Shown in pieces: positions 7,067-10,977 of a stretch of DNA of 10,977 nt. The stretch spans positions 1 to 10,977 of the forward strand of contig JAJRVC010000371.1 in assembly GCA_024277475.1 (NCBI GenBank). The letters run 5' to 3'. Made by a program: the position numbers and the translations under genes. How positions within the stretch are numbered: the stretch's first letter is position 1; each line of letters begins with the position of its first letter. The notes beneath the pieces were generated by a model. That model saw only the letters and a list, made by a program, of their open reading frames with translations. It was not told the DNA's origin and did not search any database. The stretch is from Deltaproteobacteria bacterium (GTDB lineage Bacteria; Desulfobacterota; Desulfobacteria; Desulfobacterales; JAFDCJ01).

Positions 7067-8971
7067 ATGTATGGCTATGCAGGTACTATTTTACGCGTCG
7101 ATTTGACTGAAGGGATAATCCGTAAGGAGCCGCTGTCCGAGTCGCTGGCGGCAAACTTCATTGGTGGCAGAGGTTTTGTGGCTAAAATGTTGTATGATGA
7201 GATTCCCCCTGGTATCGGGGCATTTGATCCGGAGAATATGCTGATCGCCGCTACCGGCCCACTCACCGGTCATTTTCTGCCGGCCGGCGGCAAAACCCAT
7301 TTCGGCACCAAATCCCCGGCCACCGGCGGCTATGCCGACAGCAATATGGGCGGGCATTTCGGCCCGCAAATGAAATATGCCGGCTATGATGTACTGGTGA
7401 TTACCGGCAAGGCGGAGCGCCCCAGTTATTTGTTCATCAATGACGACACGGTTGAGATTCGGCCGGCGACAGAATACCGGCGGCAGGGTTCGATGACGGC
7501 CGAGAAAAATTTTAAAGATCATCTGGGAGATGATTATCAGATTATCACCATCGGACCGGCCGGAGAAAACCTTGTGCGATACGCCTGTATTTCCCATGAT
7601 TTCGGACGTCAGGCCGGAAGGACCGGTGTCGGGGCCGTGATGGGAAGTAAAAATTTAAAAGCCATCGCGGTGAAAGGCACCGTAAGTATACCGGTTGCCG
7701 ATCTGAAAGAGGCGTATGCAAAAGGCAAAGAAGCCTACCAAAAGGTCAAGGCCAAACCCGGTTTTGAGGGGTGGACGCCGGAGGGCACGGCCGGCATAAC
7801 GAACTGGACGAATGAAGTCGGTGTATTTCGCACCCGTAATTTTCAAACCTCCTATGCTGAGCATTATAAAAATATCAACGGCAAAGCGATCCTTGAGCGG
7901 CTTAAAATAACAGACAAGGGGTGCTTTGGCTGTCCCACCCCCTGCGGAAAGTACGGGCACACCCAAACATCGCTGGGATCGGCCTATGTGGAGGGACCCG
8001 AATATGAGACCATTGCTTTATTTGGTGGAAATTGTGTTTTAAAGACCATTGAGGAGGTGGCTTATGCCAATTATTTATGCGATGAGCTGGGTATCGATAC
8101 CATCTCCGCCGGTGTCGTTATTGGATGGGCCATCGAATGTTTTCAGAAAGGGATTTTAACCTGTGACGAAATCGGCAGAGAGATCGATTTTTCGGATCTG
8201 GATGCCGTCAATTACCTGCTAAATAAAATTGCCGCACGAGAAGGAATCGGCGACCTGTTGGCCGAAGGCGTCAAGATTGCCGCGGAAAAAACGGGCAACG
8301 GCTCTGAGCGATTTGCTATCCACGTCAAAGGGTTGGAGTGGTCGGGCTACGAATGCCGCAATGCCCCTTCGATGATGCTGGCGTATCTGACAGCCGATAT
8401 TGGTGCCCATCACAACCGGGCCTGGGTGCTGGGCCACGACGTTGCCGGCGCCTGGACCAGCGTTCATGATCTGATTGCTTCCGGGGGTGGGGATGAAGCG
8501 CAACCAAAGGCGGTTGTCAGCGACCGCAGTGCAGAATATGTGATCGCATCCCAGCATACGCGTTCCCTGTTTGATGCCCTTGGAAACTGCAGGCTTCAAA
8601 TGATGGAGCTGGGCTTTGAGGAAGAGCATTACGCGGAACTGTATTCGCTGATTACCGGAATGACGAAAAGCTGGCAAGATTTGTTGAAGATTTCCGAGCG
8701 TATCTGGCATCTTACCCGGGCGTTTTCGGTGCGGGAGATAAGCGGTTTCGGACGGCATCTTGATTTTCCCCCGGCACGGTTATACGAAGAACCCATCGCA
8801 GATGGGCCGAACCAGGGACATGTTTTATCCAAGGAAGATATCCATAACCTGCTGACCTGGTACTATACTGCAAGAGGGTGGAATGAAAACGGTATTCCAA
8901 CGAAGGAGGTCCTGTTGAGCGTCGGTTTGTCCGATGTGGCTGGGGATTTGGAAGCGAAAGGACTATTTTAG
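7067..8971 (+). CDS. Aldehyde ferredoxin oxidoreductase family protein (tungsten/molybdo-bispterin enzyme, large subunit)
   Basis: A 634-residue cytoplasmic AOR-family enzyme, expected to oxidise an aldehyde to the acid or run in reverse using ferredoxin. The N-terminal domain (about 1-205) shows FIGGRGFVAKMLYDE, NMGGHFGPQMKYAGYD (about 93-108) and AGRTGVGAVMGSKNLKAIAVKG (about 183-204), all hallmarks. The [4Fe-4S] ligands are C286, C289 and C293 (CFGCPTPC) with C508 (LGNCRL). They match the 288/291/295/494 spacing of the Pyrococcus furiosus enzyme. GPEYETIALFGGNC (about 310-323) carries the conserved Glu region, and DIGAHHNRAW (444-453) supplies candidate active-site histidines. GAGGTG lies 7 bases before the ATG. 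With the four-cluster ferredoxin upstream it forms a likely AorAB-type pair. No FAD/NAD subunit of the AorC kind is present. AOR paralogues such as BamB share the fold, so the substrate is uncertain. Confidence 0.93.
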   Translation: MYGYAGTILRVDLTEGIIRKEPLSESLAANFIGGRGFVAKMLYDEIPPGIGAFDPENMLIAATGPLTGHFLPAGGKTHFGTKSPATGGYADSNMGGHFGPQMKYAGYDVLVITGKAERPSYLFINDDTVEIRPATEYRRQGSMTAEKNFKDHLGDDYQIITIGPAGENLVRYACISHDFGRQAGRTGVGAVMGSKNLKAIAVKGTVSIPVADLKEAYAKGKEAYQKVKAKPGFEGWTPEGTAGITNWTNEVGVFRTRNFQTSYAEHYKNINGKAILERLKITDKGCFGCPTPCGKYGHTQTSLGSAYVEGPEYETIALFGGNCVLKTIEEVAYANYLCDELGIDTISAGVVIGWAIECFQKGILTCDEIGREIDFSDLDAVNYLLNKIAAREGIGDLLAEGVKIAAEKTGNGSERFAIHVKGLEWSGYECRNAPSMMLAYLTADIGAHHNRAWVLGHDVAGAWTSVHDLIASGGGDEAQPKAVVSDRSAEYVIASQHTRSLFDALGNCRLQMMELGFEEEHYAELYSLITGMTKSWQDLLKISERIWHLTRAFSVREISGFGRHLDFPPARLYEEPIADGPNQGHVLSKEDIHNLLTWYYTARGWNENGIPTKEVLLSVGLSDVAGDLEAKGLF

Positions 8972-8976
8972 CTCCA

Positions 8977-9013
8977 GTTCAGAGGTTCAAGGTTCAGAGA
9001 TTCAGCGTTCGGC
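8977..9013 (-). repeat. Heptamer-like tract A (TTCA units)
   Basis: On the plus strand the units are TTCAGAGG, TTCAAGG, TTCAGAGA, TTCAGCG and TTCGGCG: five consecutive units of 7 or 8 bases with an almost invariant TTC. On the minus strand they read as the same CTGAAC-type units as tract C, which is why it is placed on that strand. Confidence 0.6.
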
Positions 9014-9062
9014 GCTGCCGCTGGATCGAAAAGCGACCAGTTTAATCGAGAAAGAGACTTAC

Positions 9063-9097
9063 GAACATCGAACGTCCAACATCGAACGTCGAATGAA
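9063..9097 (+). repeat. Heptamer tract B (GAACRTC units)
   Basis: Five consecutive perfect-register heptamers are visible: GAACATC, GAACGTC, CAACATC, GAACGTC and GAATGAA. The first four differ at only two positions, and the fifth is degenerate. The period is exactly 7 with no slippage. Confidence 0.7.
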
Positions 9098-9168
9098 TTC
9101 TGTCTATTTATATAAGGAGGGCGGCCACCGTACCCACCGGATTCGAATTATCGTGTACCCCTCAATAT

Positions 9169-9224
9169 GGTCGGCACAGTGGCCGACCCGACTTCATGAA
9201 AATGACATTGGATGTCATGAAGTC
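9169..9224 (+). other. Two adjacent strong hairpins within the repeat mosaic
   Basis: Hairpin 1 pairs GGTCGGC (9169-9175) with GCCGACC (9182-9188), a perfect 7-bp stem with loop ACAGTG. Hairpin 2 pairs GACTTC (9190-9195) with GAAGTC (9219-9224) and ATGACAT (9202-9208) with ATGTCAT (9212-9218), 13 pairs with a 6-base bulge and loop TGG. An alternative pairing, ACTTCATGA with TCATGAAGT, is also perfect over 9 bases, so two folds compete. No T-run follows. Confidence 0.6.
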
Positions 9225-9266
9225 TCATACAAGAGGTTATGAATTCGGTGACTGTTAAGATAACCC

Positions 9267-9295
9267 TGAACGGTGAACGCTGAACCCGTGAACGG
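9267..9295 (+). repeat. Heptamer tract C (TGAACGG units)
   Basis: The units TGAACGG, TGAACGC, TGAACCCG and TGAACGG run consecutively; three are 7 bases long and one has an extra C. The tract ends 8 bases before the Shine-Dalgarno of the FAD-oxidoreductase gene and is opposite in orientation to tract A. Confidence 0.65.
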
Positions 9296-9317
9296 TTAGA
9301 ATAAGGAGGACAAAAAA

Positions 9318-10520
9318 ATGGGAAGAATATTTACTCCGACAGAAAACGATTTCGGCAAAACCGATGCAGTGGTGATCGGAGGCGGCATTGTGGGTACCGC
9401 GACGGCTTTCTGGCTTTCCCGGGCAGGGTTGGGCGTTGTGCTTGTGGAGATGCGTGACGGTCTGTCGACATTGACGACACCTGCATCGGCGGAATGTTTT
9501 CGGGCCCAATTTGCCGAGCCGGCCATGGCTGAACTGGCGATACCGAGCATAGAGATGTTTGAGCGTTTTGATGAAGTCATCGGCATACCCGGGTACGGTA
9601 TTTCCATCAAGCAGCAGGGGTATCTGTTTCTCACAGACAATCCGCAGACGGTAGACGACCTTAAAGAAAATGTGGCCCGGCAACACAAACTGGGTGTGAC
9701 CGACTCGGAGTTTTTGAAACGTGATGAGATTCTGGCCCGATTTCCATTTATTTCTCCTTCCGTTCTGGCCGCTACGTTCCGACAACGGGATGGGTGGCTG
9801 TCTTGCCATGAAACCACCCAGGGATTTGCCAAAGGATGTGACGCCGGATTTTTTATCAACACCAAGGCCAGCGGGATTCAAATGGATGAAAAGGGGGTTT
9901 GCGGCGTGGAAACCAACCGGGGAATACTTCAAAGCCGTATCGTGGTCAATGCGGCTGGTCCCTTTGCAGCTGAGATCGGGCGGATGGTCAACCTGGAGCT
10001 TCCGCTGGAGCCGGTTCGCCGGCAAAAGGGCTACTTGAAGACTGCTTTGGCGATTCCCCGGGATGCCCCTTTTACCGTTGATGTGGATAACAATTCTTAC
10101 TGGCGCCCCGAGCCCGGGGGTGTGATTTTCGGCTGGGTGGATTCGGCTGAGCCGGTCAGTCAGCCAACCGAGAAGGTGCATACGGACTGGGAGTTTCCGG
10201 CCATCGCTCTGGATAAGATCAAGCGTCTGACCCCACTTTTCGAAGAAGTGGAAAAGACAGTAAGACAACCTGACATGAACACATCAGCTGGATACTATGT
10301 ATATACATCCGATGACCAGCCACTGATCGGGCCTGAGCCGGAAGTCCCCGGTTTTTATGTCAACTGCGGCTATTGGGCCGGCGTCATGCTATCCCCGGAG
10401 GCAGGCAGGCGAATCGCCAATCTCATTACCGGGAAGTTAGCTCCCGAAGACAATCCATTGCGACCGACGCGTTTTAAAGAAGGCCTTGGGAAAAAGGGGA
10501 AAACGCTTATGAGCCACTAA
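9318..10520 (+). CDS. DAO-family FAD-dependent amine oxidoreductase (sarcosine oxidase beta-like)
   Basis: A 400-residue flavoenzyme of the DAO fold (PF01266), full length for SoxB-like proteins. The dinucleotide-binding motif is VVIGGGIVGTATAFWL (about 18-33), with the ribose-binding Glu at the end of strand 2 (VVLVEMRDG, about 40-48). A second FAD contact is VVNAAGPFAAEIGRMVNLELP at about 211-231. The C-terminal FAD motif, DDQPLIGPEPEVPGFYVNCGYWAGVMLSPEAG (about 334-365), resembles the NCGW.TGG motif of heterotetrameric sarcosine oxidase beta more than the GxSGHG of monomeric enzymes. Family members oxidise secondary or tertiary amines, or opines, at a C-N bond and release an aldehyde or keto acid. 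AAGGAGG lies 8 bases before the ATG at 9318. In an anaerobic setting electrons probably go to a carrier rather than O2. The substrate and partner subunits are unknown; glycine-oxidase or opine-oxidase-type chemistry is also possible. Confidence 0.92.
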   Translation: MGRIFTPTENDFGKTDAVVIGGGIVGTATAFWLSRAGLGVVLVEMRDGLSTLTTPASAECFRAQFAEPAMAELAIPSIEMFERFDEVIGIPGYGISIKQQGYLFLTDNPQTVDDLKENVARQHKLGVTDSEFLKRDEILARFPFISPSVLAATFRQRDGWLSCHETTQGFAKGCDAGFFINTKASGIQMDEKGVCGVETNRGILQSRIVVNAAGPFAAEIGRMVNLELPLEPVRRQKGYLKTALAIPRDAPFTVDVDNNSYWRPEPGGVIFGWVDSAEPVSQPTEKVHTDWEFPAIALDKIKRLTPLFEEVEKTVRQPDMNTSAGYYVYTSDDQPLIGPEPEVPGFYVNCGYWAGVMLSPEAGRRIANLITGKLAPEDNPLRPTRFKEGLGKKGKTLMSH

Positions 10521-10639
10521 TTAGATGTATCAGAATTTCTGTAATTCATAGGAATCACGGTGTTTTATACGGCCACTTTTGGTTAGCCGCATGGAATGAT
10601 GGAGCAGTGCATTTTGAAAGTCCGGACATAAAGGATACC

Positions 10640-10660
10640 TTCAATATCCAATTTTCAATC
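10640..10660 (-). repeat. Heptamer tract ahead of the TIM-barrel gene
   Basis: TTCAATA, TCCAATT and TTCAATC (10640-10660) are three contiguous heptamers, followed by TTGTTTC. On the minus strand they read as ATTGAA-type units with the same GAA core as the other tracts, hence the strand given. The tract lies 20 bases before the start of the next gene and overlaps its leader. Confidence 0.45.
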
Positions 10661-10680
10661 TTGTTTCAGGGGATTTCACC

Positions 10681-10977
10681 ATGTTGTTAGGTTTACATAC
10701 ATACAGTCTGCATTTGCACGGCATGGGACAGAACTGGGGAGGCTACAAGCTCCAATGGGAGCCGGTTTGGGATATTTTTGGCCTGATGGACGAGGCCAAG
10801 AAGCTGGGACTCGACGGTCTGCACTTGACCGCTGCCGATTTGGGTGCAACCAATCGGGGCCACTTGCGCAACGTACGCCGGGCCGCTGAGGAAAGAGGAC
10901 TATTCCTGGAGTACAATTTTTCGTTGGACGCATCCGAATACGATGACCGTCTGACCCATACCATGGAGGAGGGTATC
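10681..10977 (+). CDS. Xylose-isomerase-like TIM-barrel (sugar phosphate isomerase/epimerase) protein, partial
   Basis: The frame is open from ATG at 10681 to the right edge, giving 99 N-terminal residues. An AGGGGA 7 bases upstream supports the start. The opening MLLGLHTYSLHLHGMGQ is the first strand of an AP-endonuclease-2/xylose-isomerase-like barrel. It is followed by a helix with DIFGLMDEAKKLGLDGLHLT (about 37-56) and then VRRAAEERGLFLEYNFSL (about 69-86), which fits the alternating strand-helix pattern of PF01261. Metal-binding residues lie in the missing part. It is 160 bases downstream of the FAD enzyme on the same strand and could process a sugar- or hydroxyacid-like product of the pathway. 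The specific reaction is unknown. Confidence 0.85.
   Translation, partial: MLLGLHTYSLHLHGMGQNWGGYKLQWEPVWDIFGLMDEAKKLGLDGLHLTAADLGATNRGHLRNVRRAAEERGLFLEYNFSLDASEYDDRLTHTMEEGI

Larger units (their letters stand above)
8972..9317. repeat. 346-base non-coding mosaic of heptamer repeats and hairpins
   Basis: This gap between the AOR and FAD-oxidoreductase genes holds three 7-bp-period tracts (8977-9013, 9063-9097, 9267-9295) and two strong hairpins (9169-9188, 9190-9224). TTCAGCGTTC (9001-9010) and GAACGCTGAA (9275-9284) are perfect inverted copies, so the outer tracts face each other. An open frame across 8934-9242 translates to low-complexity repeat sequence and is not a gene. The downstream gene's ribosome-binding site, AAGGAGG, lies at 9303-9309. 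Confidence 0.65.

Noticed and set aside
8219..8758. A 179-residue minus-strand frame opposite the AOR.
   Set aside because: It is antisense to conserved AOR sequence including the fourth cluster cysteine, and has no motif or start signal of its own.
8934..9242. A 102-residue plus-strand frame overlapping the AOR 3' end.
   Set aside because: It reads through the heptamer tracts, giving repeat-derived sequence such as HRTSNIERR. It has no ribosome-binding site and starts inside the AOR gene.
9063..9295. Possible CRISPR array because of repeated units.
   Set aside because: The units are only 7 bases, contiguous and without spacers, and no cas gene is present.
9255..10268. A 337-residue open frame on the minus strand, antisense to the FAD oxidoreductase.
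   Set aside because: It lies wholly opposite a well-supported flavoenzyme whose motifs are intact. Its translation is rich in His, Arg, Gly and Pro with no domain pattern and no ribosome-binding site, as expected of a shadow frame.

Overview
The window looks like a catabolic gene cluster from an anaerobic bacterium, most plausibly a Desulfobacterota-type (deltaproteobacterial) genome. This is inferred from three things: a tungsten/molybdopterin aldehyde ferredoxin oxidoreductase (AOR) with a four-cluster ferredoxin, an MttB-family methyltransferase beside it, and a family of short intergenic repeats. No rRNA or other taxonomic marker is present, so the assignment is tentative.

Left third (1-3635, minus strand): a family-5 (dipeptide/oligopeptide/nickel class) ABC importer. 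It is read as Tat-exported substrate-binding protein, then DppB-like permease, then DppC-like permease, which runs off the left edge. The DppB-like subunit carries an insert of about 120 residues predicted to lie outside the membrane. A GC-rich hairpin sits between the binding-protein and permease genes. ATPase genes, if present, lie outside the window.

Divergent control region (3636-4036): 400 AT-rich bases separate the importer from a GntR/FCD-type regulator (4037-4780, plus strand). The region holds a perfect 19-bp palindrome, a good operator candidate for that regulator, and a hairpin with a T-tract that reads as a terminator or attenuator toward the importer.

Right two thirds (4890-10977, plus strand): a non-pyrrolysine MttB-family methyltransferase, a 16-cysteine ferredoxin, an AOR large subunit, a DAO-family FAD amine oxidoreductase resembling sarcosine oxidase beta, and the start of a xylose-isomerase-like TIM-barrel enzyme cut by the right edge. 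All point the same way, but gaps of 100-350 bases separate them and several gaps contain hairpins.

Working hypothesis (inference): an N-methylated or N-alkylated small molecule is imported, demethylated by the MttB homologue, and cut by the FAD enzyme to release an aldehyde. The AOR/ferredoxin pair then oxidises the aldehyde, and the GntR protein controls both arms. No corrinoid protein, corrinoid:THF methyltransferase or activase is in the window, so the methyl acceptor must be encoded elsewhere.

The most unusual non-coding signal is a set of intergenic tracts with a strict or near-strict 7-base period around a GAA/TTC core. They lie at about 507-536, 8977-9013, 9063-9097, 9267-9295 and 10640-10660. 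Three of them fall in one 346-base gap that also contains two strong hairpins and a short open frame with no normal start codon.
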